Shown here in pieces: positions 35,231 to 43,921 of a DNA stretch of 50,439 nt (positions are counted from its first letter, which is position 1; each line of letters begins with the position of its first letter). The DNA is from Vibrio scophthalmi LMG 19158. GTDB lineage: Bacteria; Pseudomonadota; Gammaproteobacteria; Enterobacterales; Vibrionaceae. A model generated the notes under the pieces. The model saw only the letters and a program-made list of their open reading frames with translations. It had not been told where the DNA came from and made no database searches. The stretch spans positions 1 to 50,439 of the forward strand of contig NZ_AFWE01000229.1 in NCBI RefSeq assembly GCF_000222585.1, read 5' to 3'. The position numbers and the translations under genes are program-made.

Positions 35231-35687
35231 TCGTGGTTTGTTTGCTGTGAAAAAGACGTTTGTAGTCGGTCTAATTTCTTTATCGGCGTTCGCAGTAAGT
35301 CCTTCAGTTTTCGCTAATACGTTGTTTTATTGCCAGACTCAAAGTGGTAAACAAGTCGAAGTGCAAGATTTTGGCACTGTTATCCATTATCGATTTGGTG
35401 AAAAGCTGGTGGAAGCCGAATTGCAACTGACGGTTTCTCGCGATCTAGCGTCTACCTATCAATGGATTGGAGCAGGTTCAAACGAGTATTACTCTGTTTC
35501 AATACCTAATCCATCCGCGCAAAACGCGATTGTTTATCGGGTATTTACGTCACGAGAGCGCAAGCCTGATGGCAAAATGGAATCGGGGATTGATGTGCTT
35601 TCTCAGGGTAAAATAATGGCAACGATTTTGTGCCAGAATGAGAGCGTTTACGAACAACTAATCGGTGTCGATCTGCCAGCGGAATAA
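35223..35687 (+). CDS. Secreted hypothetical protein
   Basis: A 154-residue exported protein, signal peptide MISRGLFAVKKTFVVGLISL extending to VFA-N, mature beta-rich domain with two cysteines (YCQTQSG, LCQNES). Unrecognised. The ATG overlaps the preceding stop; a GTG at 35247 giving MKKTFVV-type start is an alternative. A strong terminator follows. Confidence 0.66.
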   Translation: MISRGLFAVKKTFVVGLISLSAFAVSPSVFANTLFYCQTQSGKQVEVQDFGTVIHYRFGEKLVEAELQLTVSRDLASTYQWIGAGSNEYYSVSIPNPSAQNAIVYRVFTSRERKPDGKMESGIDVLSQGKIMATILCQNESVYEQLIGVDLPAE

Positions 35688-35705
35688 CCGCGCATATTAA
35701 ACGAG

Positions 35706-35743
35706 AAAAGGGCGCGATTGGATAATTCAATCGCGCCCTTTTT
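35706..35743. terminator. Bidirectional terminator
   Basis: Perfect 15-bp stem AAAAGGGCGCGATTG / CAATCGCGCCCTTTT with 7-nt loop and flanking A/T-runs, between convergent genes. Confidence 0.92.
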
Positions 35744-35762
35744 TGTTATGCTTGGCGAACGT

Positions 35763-36407
35763 TTATTCTTCGTAGTGAGTCACAATGCACGCTTGTGCTA
35801 ACTGTTGGTATTGTGCCTGCATAGTCATCAGAAACTCATCCGCATCGGTAAATTTCTCAATCGGTGCTCCCAGTACCACATCACAGTTAAAGGGGACAAA
35901 CATCGCCGTGCCTTTGGGTAGCGCTCGGCCCAATCCGCGCATCACCACCGGAATGACAGGGCAGGCCTGATGCTCGTTAACCAAGTGATATATCCCTTTC
36001 TTTAGTCCGCTCATGGTTTCAGGTTCGCCACGGCTACCTTCCGGAAAGATGATCAAGATGTCGCCTTGATTAAGCGCTTTATGGCACTCATCAAACACTG
36101 CGTGACGATCACTTTTACTGGGTGAGCGATGGATGGGAATGATGCCCAATACATTGAGTGATAGCCACGCTGAGATTTTGTTTTTGAGAAAGTAATCCGC
36201 CGCCGCTACAGGGCGCACTTTGTGCACCATACTGATGGGAAACAGCGCCAACAGCACCAAGGTATCGAGATGACTGTTGTGATTGGCAGCCACCACCATT
36301 GGGCCGTTGAGCGGCAGGTTCTGCCGATTAATGATGTTAAGGCCTAAGCCAACAAACACGAGTGGCTTTACAAACAGTAAGACGAACAGAATTTTGAATA
36401 TCTTCAT
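35763..36407 (-). CDS. PlsC-family 1-acylglycerol-3-phosphate acyltransferase
   Basis: A 214-residue membrane-associated acyltransferase. The catalytic NHNSHLD (HX4D) motif follows an N-terminal hydrophobic segment, and IFPEGSRGEPETMSGLKKG is the glycerol-phosphate binding motif. It would acylate lysophosphatidate or a related lysolipid. Third gene of an operon behind a CdsA-like and a CDP-alcohol phosphatidyltransferase gene (8-bp gap), so a dedicated phospholipid or glycolipid is likely the product. Confidence 0.88.
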   Translation of the reverse strand: MKIFKILFVLLFVKPLVFVGLGLNIINRQNLPLNGPMVVAANHNSHLDTLVLLALFPISMVHKVRPVAAADYFLKNKISAWLSLNVLGIIPIHRSPSKSDRHAVFDECHKALNQGDILIIFPEGSRGEPETMSGLKKGIYHLVNEHQACPVIPVVMRGLGRALPKGTAMFVPFNCDVVLGAPIEKFTDADEFLMTMQAQYQQLAQACIVTHYEE

Positions 36408-36415
36408 GTCGTGCC

Positions 36416-37348
36416 CTAGTAGTAAAGATAATAAATGTAATGGAAGAACAGCGGCGCGGTAAACATCAAGCTATCAATACGATCCAAAATACCGCCATGG
36501 CCAGGGATAAACTGGCTGGTATCTTTGATTTGTAAGTCGCGTTTGACCGACGAAATCACCAAATCACCAATAAAGCCACTGAAGGCAATGATCATTCCTG
36601 CCACCAGTCCCTGCACAGAGGTAAGCGGTGTTAGATATGGGGCCACAAAATAGCTGGTGATGATGATAGTAGCCGCACCACCTATAAAGCCTTCCCAGGT
36701 TTTATTCGGACTGACCTTCGGTACAATTTTGTGTTTGCCAAAGCTCTTACCCCATACGTATTGGCAAACATCATTAAACTGAGTGAAGACCAATAAGAAC
36801 AGCAGCATGCCCATCGACCCTGCCTCTGGATTCTTGCTCGGTAATACCAATAGATAGGCCATGTGGCTGACGCAAAATACCGTCAGCATCAACGCCCAGT
36901 GAATGATGCCTGCCGAGCGGATAAAACCTTTGGTATCACCAATCAACACCGCAACCATCGGAAGATAGAGGAACATGTAGACTGGAATAAAGATGATGTA
37001 CATGCCATACCAGCCGATCGACAACCAATAGTATTGGAATGGGATCGAGAGATAAGCCCAGAAGATCACGCGTCGATCTGTCATGCGAGTTGGTACGATG
37101 GAGAGGAACTCTTTTAGCGCCATAAAACTTAAGAAGGCGACAAAGATCAGCGTGTATTGGGTAGGTAGATAGAGCACGACAAAGACGATACCGATCATCC
37201 ACCACCAAGAGCGAATGCGCAGTTTTAGTTCGTGGTAATCCTTGGTTGGATTACGGCGTGATAAATAGAGATAAACCAAGGTGCCAATCACGAGTATGAG
37301 CGTGATGGCTGCCATCATATGCAGCGAATGAATTGGGATACTAGTCAT
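36416..37348 (-). CDS. CdsA-like phosphatidate cytidylyltransferase
   Basis: A 310-residue inner-membrane enzyme with about eight helices that forms CDP-diacylglycerol from phosphatidate and CTP. The CdsA signature is complete near the C-terminus: SVKRDLQIKDTSQFIPGHGG then ILDRIDS. It resembles E. coli YnbB, the CdsA paralogue, more than a lone housekeeping gene by context. It overlaps the preceding gene by 8 bp. Confidence 0.9.
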   Translation of the reverse strand: MTSIPIHSLHMMAAITLILVIGTLVYLYLSRRNPTKDYHELKLRIRSWWWMIGIVFVVLYLPTQYTLIFVAFLSFMALKEFLSIVPTRMTDRRVIFWAYLSIPFQYYWLSIGWYGMYIIFIPVYMFLYLPMVAVLIGDTKGFIRSAGIIHWALMLTVFCVSHMAYLLVLPSKNPEAGSMGMLLFLLVFTQFNDVCQYVWGKSFGKHKIVPKVSPNKTWEGFIGGAATIIITSYFVAPYLTPLTSVQGLVAGMIIAFSGFIGDLVISSVKRDLQIKDTSQFIPGHGGILDRIDSLMFTAPLFFHYIYYLYY

Positions 37349-38066
37349 GTGCTTTCTCGTTCAATGGTTCGCTTAACGGCTCACTGGCGGCGACTGACGC
37401 GGCTTGTGCTTGTTGCTCTTTGGTATTGAAAATAAACGCCAGCCGACGCCAACAGGTAAAGGCGCACCCGATCACCATGGTTGCCAGTGCGATGTCCATC
37501 AGATAAAGCCCAACATTTGGCAGCAAATCAAACCATTGGTTAATCGCCATCACTAATAGCGTCACGGTGAGGAGTGCCATTCGATGTTGTTTGGCCATTG
37601 GCCCGCGAAAATCGGCCGGGCAATCCATGCTGACTCCCAATACGCGAATATAAGCTGACAGTACCGCCAGTAGTGCTGCAACCCAAGCTAGTGGCATGGC
37701 AAACGCGGAGTAGGCCACCAGACCTGCTGCAACTATCAATAGTGGATCAGCGATGCGATCCGGCACATCGTTAAACAGCTCTCCTGCTGGGGTTTTCTTA
37801 CCGCCTTCTACTGCGACCATGCCATCGAAAAGATTGCACAGTAAACGCATTTGAATCATAAGAGCAAACAACACCAACCAAACTGGCGCAGGCCAGAAGT
37901 AATAACCAGCCGAAAAAGCGAAGCCAACCGCGGCAAAGACAATACTCATGAGCGAGATTTGGTTAGGGGTGATGTTTTTTTGGCTCAGCCAAACAGCAAT
38001 ACGTTTGGTGATAGAAATATTACGCACTGCGAGAGGGCGGCGATTAGACTCTTCTTGATTTTCCAT
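37341..38066 (-). CDS. CDP-alcohol phosphatidyltransferase family protein (YnbA-like)
   Basis: A 241-residue membrane enzyme of the CDP-alcohol phosphatidyltransferase fold, six hydrophobic segments. The catalytic signature D-x2-DG-x2-AR-x8-G-x3-D-x3-D appears as NLFDGMVAVEGG...GELFNDVPD: two of four Asp are Asn and the Arg is Val. Gene order with the CdsA-like gene matches E. coli ynbA-ynbB. It may use an unusual acceptor alcohol or chemistry. Start chosen at the internal ATG with AAGGA upstream; an ATG at 38099 is possible. Confidence 0.82.
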   Translation of the reverse strand: MENQEESNRRPLAVRNISITKRIAVWLSQKNITPNQISLMSIVFAAVGFAFSAGYYFWPAPVWLVLFALMIQMRLLCNLFDGMVAVEGGKKTPAGELFNDVPDRIADPLLIVAAGLVAYSAFAMPLAWVAALLAVLSAYIRVLGVSMDCPADFRGPMAKQHRMALLTVTLLVMAINQWFDLLPNVGLYLMDIALATMVIGCAFTCWRRLAFIFNTKEQQAQAASVAASEPLSEPLNEKAHD

Positions 38067-38558
38067 GCAGCCAATGTCCTTGAATGAATTTGGTTGCATT
38101 ATAACGACTCTGCGCCATTAATGAATAATGTAATAACAGTTTGATTTGTCACCATTCAAACTGCGTGTGACCTGTCAAATTCCGTCTACCTTGTCTGCTC
38201 TATTTGTGTAAAACAATCAAAATAAGCAATGGATTTTACCTAGTTATTGGGCCGATAAATGCATTTCAAGTGTGGCAAGATTGTTTGTGTTCATCAAGAG
38301 TTCTATCGCAAGCGTTTGCAAAGCGTGCCTGCTCCACAACATTAAGAAAAACAAGCATTTTGTTTTAACAATATGGCGCGAGATGTATATCAAAAGAGTA
38401 TGATTTATAGCGAGTGAGGTGAACCTTTTATGAGTGTATCCCTCAAACCAGTCGGCTTACGTTACGGTTATTTAACCAATAGGGTGAGCACAAGTTGTTA
38501 TTGGTTTCAGGCTTATAGTGAATTGCGAGATAGGCCTTTTGCTCTAGGAAGTAGATTG
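38067..38558. other. Intergenic region before the zinc-ribbon gene
   Basis: About 490 bp between divergent genes. If the upstream ATG at 38430 (also with a GAGGTGA site) is used, the following gene fills its right part. Otherwise I see nothing but promoters. Confidence 0.4.
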
Positions 38559-38918
38559 ATGAAAACGTCGCTTTTTTACCACTGCCCAAAATGTGCCGCA
38601 GACACCGTTCTGTCGGTAAAACATATCGATAAGATTGGCGGAGATGGTTGTTTTAATTGCCATTCCTGCAATGAGGTGTTGCGCTTAAGTGATCAAGGCA
38701 TGAAAGTGCTCAATGGTCGACGAGCGGAACTAAAAACGTTGGCACCTTATCAGGCTGGTGGCCTTTTGATGTTAGTGGCTGCCACTGCGATTCATTTCTT
38801 GGATGGTATGGCCGCAGATACGTTATTGCTTTGCTATATCATTGCAGTGACGGCAATCTTGAAAGCACACTCTACGTTTTTCCTCGACTCTCACCTTGTA
38901 TTTCATGAGAACGCCTAG
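38559..38918 (+). CDS. Zinc-ribbon membrane protein, hypothetical
   Basis: A 119-residue protein: an N-terminal double-CxxC zinc ribbon (YHCPKC...CFNCHSC) and two hydrophobic segments (about residues 66-105). Unrecognised. I start it at MKTSLFYHCPKC, with AGGAAG upstream; an ATG at 38430 with its own good ribosome binding site would add 43 residues that look unlike a domain. First of a cluster of small membrane and exported genes. Confidence 0.6.
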   Translation: MKTSLFYHCPKCAADTVLSVKHIDKIGGDGCFNCHSCNEVLRLSDQGMKVLNGRRAELKTLAPYQAGGLLMLVAATAIHFLDGMAADTLLLCYIIAVTAILKAHSTFFLDSHLVFHENA

Positions 38919-38983
38919 CGCTCGCGCTCAAGGGCTTGAATCATAGTCGTGCTCTCTATTGAGAATAAATTAATTCGAATGAT

Positions 38984-39445
38984 ATGAAGTTTAAAATTGC
39001 CGATAAATTTGTAAAGCATAAATACCGAGGCCCGATTTTCATCGCCTTATTGTGGCCGGTACTGATTTCCGCTGGGTCTATATTACTTGGCGGAACCATT
39101 CCTCTGGAACCTGTTTTCTACGCGTTCTGTTTTTCTTGCTTTGCCGCTTTGCTTAATTTTCGTGGTGGCCATGCCTTTAGAAAGTACGCCGCGCAACATA
39201 GCGTAGAGATCACCCCTGAAGGGATGATTTCTCATGAACCTGATACCACAGAAACGATGCCATGGGGTAACGTAAAAAGCGTTATCGTCAAAGGTTCTTC
39301 GCAAAGGATCAAATCGTTAAAATTACTCACTAATAATGGTGCGAGTGCCGATCTATCTCGATACACAGATCTGGAGTTACTATGCACAGAGTTAGAAAAA
39401 TACGTCGCCGCCGAACAATGGCAATATCGTGGATACAAAAAATGA
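38984..39445 (+). CDS. Two-helix membrane protein with C-terminal soluble domain
   Basis: A 153-residue protein: hydrophobic segments at about 17-35 and 43-60, then a soluble domain of about 85 residues (VEITPEGMISHEPDTTETMPWGNVKSVIV) with the look of a bacterial PH-like domain of YcxB type. Function unknown. Overlaps the next start (ATGA). Confidence 0.65.
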   Translation: MKFKIADKFVKHKYRGPIFIALLWPVLISAGSILLGGTIPLEPVFYAFCFSCFAALLNFRGGHAFRKYAAQHSVEITPEGMISHEPDTTETMPWGNVKSVIVKGSSQRIKSLKLLTNNGASADLSRYTDLELLCTELEKYVAAEQWQYRGYKK

Positions 39446-39831
39446 ATAAGGTTGGATTAATCAGTTACTGGCTTGTTTGCCTATATGTTATTTCGCAACT
39501 GGCGTTGATGAATGAATGGCTCATCTTTGTTGATCTATTGTCATTGACCACGGTTTTAGCTCCGACTATTGCAGCTTGGTTTATCAGGAATAATAGCTCG
39601 GCAAGTGACCGTGTAACTTTGTGTGTTAAAGTTTGCTGGTTAAGTGGTGGTTTCATGTTCGTTTATGGCCTAATTTCACTGCTGAGTAATTTCCACAATG
39701 ATGCCATTGCAATGGCTGCGGGCTTGAGCGTTGCGCTGATCCCTATTATTTACGCCATGATGATAAGTTTACTGTTGGCGCCATTCACATTCCATTCTTG
39801 TCATTCTGTGGCGGGTAAACAGGTCGATTAA
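39442..39831 (+). CDS. Four-helix membrane protein, hypothetical
   Basis: A 129-residue integral membrane protein with about four hydrophobic segments, start MNKVGLISYWLVCLYVISQL. The ATG overlaps the preceding stop codon, indicating coupling, and is preferred over an upstream in-frame ATG that adds a basic stretch. Unrecognised. Confidence 0.62.
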   Translation: MNKVGLISYWLVCLYVISQLALMNEWLIFVDLLSLTTVLAPTIAAWFIRNNSSASDRVTLCVKVCWLSGGFMFVYGLISLLSNFHNDAIAMAAGLSVALIPIIYAMMISLLLAPFTFHSCHSVAGKQVD

Positions 39832-39840
39832 GGAAAATTG

Positions 39841-40182
39841 ATGTCTGAATCTCAGGGGATAATTGAATTTTTCGCTATGTCAGGTCTCTTGCATATCTTG
39901 GCGATTCTCGTGTTGTTGGTTGTTATCGTCATTGTTGTGGTGATCGCCATTTATGCATCGTCAAAATCCAGTAGTAAAAGAGAAATGGTCACGGATGGAG
40001 GTGTTAAGCAGAAGGGGATTGAGACGAATTCTATTAAAGGTCAAGAGTTCATGAGACTGGCTAGCTACTATGACCCTAAATTGCCACAACGAGCGTGTGT
40101 GAGTTGTGCCAGTACGATTAGAAAGGGCAAAGCCGTCTGTGCTCAATGTGGCGCTTTATCTGTCGCGCAGCGATCATCATGA
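39841..40182 (+). CDS. Single-helix membrane protein with C-terminal zinc ribbon
   Basis: A 113-residue protein: one strongly hydrophobic segment (about residues 14-38), a polar linker and a C-terminal zinc ribbon CVSCASTIRKGKAVCAQCG. AAGGA precedes the ATG. Coupled to the next gene by ATGA overlap. Function unknown; small adaptor of a membrane complex is possible. Confidence 0.65.
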   Translation: MSESQGIIEFFAMSGLLHILAILVLLVVIVIVVVIAIYASSKSSSKREMVTDGGVKQKGIETNSIKGQEFMRLASYYDPKLPQRACVSCASTIRKGKAVCAQCGALSVAQRSS

Positions 40183-40679
40183 ATAAACTTCTATCACTAG
40201 CGCTGTTTATATTTTCTTGTGCCAGCCAAGCCAATGAGTTTGTCGAAAAGCCGATTGAGCATTTTCAGCCGTTAGCCGAATTTGCGAGTGTTGCTGATTA
40301 TGAACGGCCAATTGCTGAGTACGTACAAACCTGCTTAGACAATAGCTTTGGCGGTTCACTGTCACTGCGCTGTTTCGTGGCTGATGAGTTGTGGGATAAA
40401 GAGCTTAATTATTACTACCGATTACTTTATCGAAGTTTAGATTCAGAGGGTAAGGCGGAACTTAAAACCAGTCAGTTAGCTTGGTTAGCCTCACGCGATC
40501 AGAGTATCGAATTTAATCGTCATCTTATCCGTCAGCAATACCCGCAGGCGGGATCTATGTATGTCGCAATTCGTGCACAGGTCGCATCTGATCTATTGGC
40601 TCCGCTGATTAAGCAACGAGCCCTGTTACTCAAGCAATGGTTAGAAATATTAGAACAGCAGCCTTTCGAGCCGCTGTGA
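40179..40679 (+). CDS. LprI/DUF1311-like secreted protein (copy 2)
   Basis: A 166-residue exported protein: signal peptide MNKLLSLALFIFSCASQA, then an LprI/DUF1311-like domain with RCFVADELWDKELNYYYRLL and LKTSQLAWLASRD. It lacks the usual Cys after RD (here RDQSIEF), so its disulfide pattern differs from copy 1 at 29771. Start overlaps the preceding stop. Confidence 0.72.
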   Translation: MNKLLSLALFIFSCASQANEFVEKPIEHFQPLAEFASVADYERPIAEYVQTCLDNSFGGSLSLRCFVADELWDKELNYYYRLLYRSLDSEGKAELKTSQLAWLASRDQSIEFNRHLIRQQYPQAGSMYVAIRAQVASDLLAPLIKQRALLLKQWLEILEQQPFEPL

Positions 40680-40710
40680 CGTCATGGATATAATTAATTA
40701 AGTAAAGAAT

Positions 40711-41145
40711 ATGAAACCTTTTATCCCTCTGATCACTTTTCTTTTTGGATGTGTGAGTACCTCCTTACTTGCCAACGATGTGATGGTGGATACGCGCTGT
40801 TTTTCCTCCCCTAATGGGAAAATCAACCTTGAGCTCAAAACCTATCTAGACCGAGATATCGGCTGGGTGGGCGGACAAGTGCGTTATAAGCAATCTAAGC
40901 ACTATATTCCCCTCGTGTACAAAGGGTCAGAAACCATCAATGAAGTCCCTGATAGACCGTGGGAGTTCAAACATACTTGGTTGGAAGTTGTCGACGGTAA
41001 AATCAATGGGCGCTATGAGTTCCATAGCCAAGGTGCAGTGATGTGGAATTTACATTACATCCACAGTAGTGGTCGAAGTGTCGATCTCTCTAATCAGTCT
41101 TATAACCTTGATGATAACGGACAATGCATCTGGAGTAGCAATTAG
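40711..41145 (+). CDS. Secreted hypothetical protein
   Basis: A 144-residue exported protein, signal peptide MKPFIPLITFLFGCVSTSLL ending ANDV, mature beta-rich domain of about 122 residues with two cysteines (TRCFSS near the start, QCIWSS at the end) that could form one disulfide. Unrecognised; 31 bp after the LprI-like gene. Confidence 0.65.
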   Translation: MKPFIPLITFLFGCVSTSLLANDVMVDTRCFSSPNGKINLELKTYLDRDIGWVGGQVRYKQSKHYIPLVYKGSETINEVPDRPWEFKHTWLEVVDGKINGRYEFHSQGAVMWNLHYIHSSGRSVDLSNQSYNLDDNGQCIWSSN

Positions 41146-41207
41146 CCAACCACTAACAAAGCGTAATCGCCATAAATAACAATAATCGCCATTGAATAGG
41201 TCGGATT

Positions 41208-43115
41208 TTGAAAAATATAATTAAGTCACTTTTTAATCGTTCAGCAATATCGAGCGAAGATGAGTTAGGCATTCAGCATCAGCTTGCAAAAGATACAGAA
41301 GAAAACAAAAAAATAGAGCCGCAATATCGTATTCAAACCCAGTGCTTGTATTACGGCGGTGTCGCGCAATTGCAAATTGTTAAGCAGAATGGTCTCAATT
41401 CCGAGTTACACAGCCAGTTTGAACTGCAAGGCTGCCAGCAGGATGTGGTATTAACCGAATGGTTGGATAGCACACGTTTTGTTGCGGTTGATAAGATGGG
41501 ACAAGTTTATATTGCTGCGATTAACGCGCCAGGTAAATTCACGCTAGCGCCGATATTTTCATTCGAGGTATATCCCACCAAAGACGTTTGCTTGCAGGAC
41601 GGCAAATTGTACTTAGTGGGAGCAAAGAATAGCGGACGTCGTCGAGATAGCCTCCTATTCTCTACTGATCTTAGTATCGCGCTAACACAAACATCGGTAG
41701 AGCAATTGAGTGCTGCTCATTTCACCATTGAGCACTATGAAGTACCTTTCCGCTTTGTTGGTGGCAGCATGGTTTATATTGGTCGTGATGAATTTGTTTT
41801 CTACCAATTGGGTAAAAAGCGCACTCATCAACTGGTCAGCTTCAATCCAATTACAGCAGCTGTAGAAACCTATGATCTAGCAGGCAAACCGGCTCCAGAT
41901 GAGATTCCTATTCGCCATATTTTCTTTCAAGATAAAAAGCATGCCACGCTAATATTGGCCAATGCGGAAACGGTGACATTCGCCAAAGGCGCTGATGACG
42001 TTGAACCATGTTTTGATTTTTCGGTGCAGTTTATCGATTTCAAGCAGAAGAAAACTGTGTGGAATCGCGTTGTACGCTCATTGAGCGCTGAACAAATTTG
42101 TGACAAATATGATCGAGAAGAATTGGTTGAATCATTAACTGCTATTGCAGGCGGGGATGTCAGTTCAAGCCACCATGATCAACTACAAACGTTTATTGAG
42201 AGTTTAACCTCGGCTACGCTAGCAGAAGATGGCCAGAGTATTTGGCTTGGCTGGCAAGATAACAAAATTCAACAGATATCGCTCAATGGAGAATGCTTAA
42301 CGCCGCTCTATTCGTTGATACGAGCAGGCAGTGAACGTGGTTTAAGCCTATTTGAGCATGAACCAGTGGTGATCCAAGGCCAAATCGACCAACATTTGAT
42401 GATTGCCGTTGGTATGGAAGACGATGAGTTTTTCTGGCAATGCGATCTTGCTCAGGCGGAGCTTGCTAATACCAATAGCAATACCAATCAACTGCAATGT
42501 GCTCAATCACAATTAACACTGACCATACCCAACACGATTGGTGCTGTTCCCGCCACAAGTGGTCAGGTAGATGTACCTTGCCAAGACTTCAATGATGACA
42601 ATGCGCGTGTAGAGTCGCTGAGAAATCTATTGGCACTGATGCCATCATGGCAATCTCATTATGAGATGAAGGCGGGGGATGGTGCTCATGCCACATCATT
42701 CTATGTCGCGTTTAACGGCCAGCAAACTTGTGATGTCACGATGAAAAGTGAATACGATGTTTTCCCTTATGCGGCTGGCCACGCAGAGGGCGCAGATCTT
42801 ATTGCGCAAATTATTGCCCAGTATGCTACTTGGTTATGTGCCGGTGATCTTGTTGGAGCGAAAGGCCATCCCGCATTAGCTGATGCAGTGATGTCTTTGG
42901 CTGATAAGCGCCAATATTTACCCGTCATTGCCGACTATTTCTGTGCGATAGGTAGTCGAGAGCCTGTTAACCCTTATCATATACATCAAACGTTGCCTGT
43001 CATTCGTGAGGTGCATGCCGACACACCAGAGTTGACGGCCTTTATGGCGAAGGTCCCTTGGCCATGGAATGATGCGAGCTATAGCGTGTCCAATGTTGGT
43101 GATTATGACGATTAA
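41208..43115 (+). CDS. Large unknown cytoplasmic protein
   Basis: A 635-residue protein of unknown function. No signal peptide. Residues about 40-400 read as repeated beta-strand blades (VLTEWLDSTRFVAVDKMG, QVYIAAINAPGKFTLAP), like a beta-propeller; residues about 470-635 form a second, mixed domain ending KVPWPWNDASYSVSNVGDYDD. The start appears to be TTG with AGG 8 bases upstream; the next ATG is over 100 codons in. Terminator follows at 43149. Confidence 0.68.
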   Translation: MKNIIKSLFNRSAISSEDELGIQHQLAKDTEENKKIEPQYRIQTQCLYYGGVAQLQIVKQNGLNSELHSQFELQGCQQDVVLTEWLDSTRFVAVDKMGQVYIAAINAPGKFTLAPIFSFEVYPTKDVCLQDGKLYLVGAKNSGRRRDSLLFSTDLSIALTQTSVEQLSAAHFTIEHYEVPFRFVGGSMVYIGRDEFVFYQLGKKRTHQLVSFNPITAAVETYDLAGKPAPDEIPIRHIFFQDKKHATLILANAETVTFAKGADDVEPCFDFSVQFIDFKQKKTVWNRVVRSLSAEQICDKYDREELVESLTAIAGGDVSSSHHDQLQTFIESLTSATLAEDGQSIWLGWQDNKIQQISLNGECLTPLYSLIRAGSERGLSLFEHEPVVIQGQIDQHLMIAVGMEDDEFFWQCDLAQAELANTNSNTNQLQCAQSQLTLTIPNTIGAVPATSGQVDVPCQDFNDDNARVESLRNLLALMPSWQSHYEMKAGDGAHATSFYVAFNGQQTCDVTMKSEYDVFPYAAGHAEGADLIAQIIAQYATWLCAGDLVGAKGHPALADAVMSLADKRQYLPVIADYFCAIGSREPVNPYHIHQTLPVIREVHADTPELTAFMAKVPWPWNDASYSVSNVGDYDD

Positions 43116-43148
43116 CCAACCAGTTGATAAATAGTAAATTATCGCTAC

Positions 43149-43179
43149 AAAAGGACATGGGTTTTACCGTGTCCTTTTT
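43149..43179 (+). terminator. Terminator after the 635-residue gene
   Basis: AAAAGGACA and TGTCCTTTTT arms around a GGGTTTTACC loop (GG/CC pairing inside), T-run at the end. Confidence 0.8.
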
Positions 43180-43363
43180 ACTTGTTAGTTTGCTTGTTAC
43201 ATTATTAGTAATTCAACTGCTTAAGATGGCATTAAGCCCGGTTGGGTAGGAGTATAGCGATTTGGCGGCAAGTTTCAGTTTGCGTGCTTAGCGGCTTGAT
43301 TTAAGATGCAGGACATTGGCATAACTTAATGCCACTAATGTAGTAATAATAGGAAGGTTAATC

Positions 43364-43789
43364 ATGAAAAAATATTTCACCGCGCTGATGTTGGTTACTG
43401 CTCTAACTGGTTGTGATGACGCAAGCAAAGCGATTGAGCAAGCACAAGATGCCGCCAATGACGCCGTAGATAGCCTTCAGGAAAAAATCGAATCGGTGGA
43501 TCTTGAGTCGCTGAATATTGATCAATTTGGTGAAGCCGCCGAGTCAGCAGAAAAATTGGCCGAATCAGTGCAAGAAGCGTTGACGGTGGATTTTGCTGAC
43601 CAAAACGCGCTCACTGAAGCGAAAGAGCACATCGCCAATGCGTATGCTTGTTTAGTTGATGTTTCATCAGAATCGACCGCAGAAAAGCTGATGAATAAAG
43701 TGATGGAAACCGTCAGCAATCAAGAAGCACAATCGTTGATTGAGCGCAGTATTGATAAGGCTAAAGAAGCACAAGAGTGTGTGATGTAA
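43364..43789 (+). CDS. Putative helical lipoprotein
   Basis: A 141-residue predicted lipoprotein: lipobox ALTGC with Cys17, then an almost wholly helical, alanine- and glutamate-rich chain (IEQAQDAANDAVDSLQEKIE) likely forming a coiled coil, with two late cysteines (YACLVD, QECVM). Strong AGGAAGG ribosome binding site. Function unknown. Confidence 0.75.
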   Translation: MKKYFTALMLVTALTGCDDASKAIEQAQDAANDAVDSLQEKIESVDLESLNIDQFGEAAESAEKLAESVQEALTVDFADQNALTEAKEHIANAYACLVDVSSESTAEKLMNKVMETVSNQEAQSLIERSIDKAKEAQECVM

Positions 43790-43837
43790 CCCCCCTGCGT
43801 ATTTGCTGCTTCAGCGTTGTTGACTACACTCTTCTCA

Positions 43838-43869
43838 CTCTAATCACATAGAGCTCTATGTGATTAGAG
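43838..43869. repeat. Perfect 32-bp palindrome
   Basis: CTCTAATCACATAGAG followed directly by its reverse complement, no loop, no T-run. It lies between convergent genes (stops at 43789 and 43922). A cruciform-capable element; terminator or protein site undecided. Confidence 0.85.
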
Positions 43870-43921
43870 ATTCGTTTGTTTATCGCCTAGCTGTTGTTGA
43901 TGATGTTAGGATGATGATGTC

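Noticed and set aside
36045-36059. AAAGATGATCAAGA in the PlsC-like gene, similar to an RctB motif
   Set aside because: Lacks the GC of the AAAGCATGATCA core and lies in the conserved IFPEG coding motif; chance is likely.
38430-38558. N-terminal extension of the zinc-ribbon membrane gene from an ATG at 38430
   Set aside because: Has a plausible ribosome binding site, but the added 43 residues look like neither signal peptide nor domain; kept as an alternative start only.
28617-41145. Vibrio superintegron cassette array
   Set aside because: Small hypothetical genes suggest it, but no repeated VCR/attC-like elements occur between them, several genes overlap, and no integrase is present.
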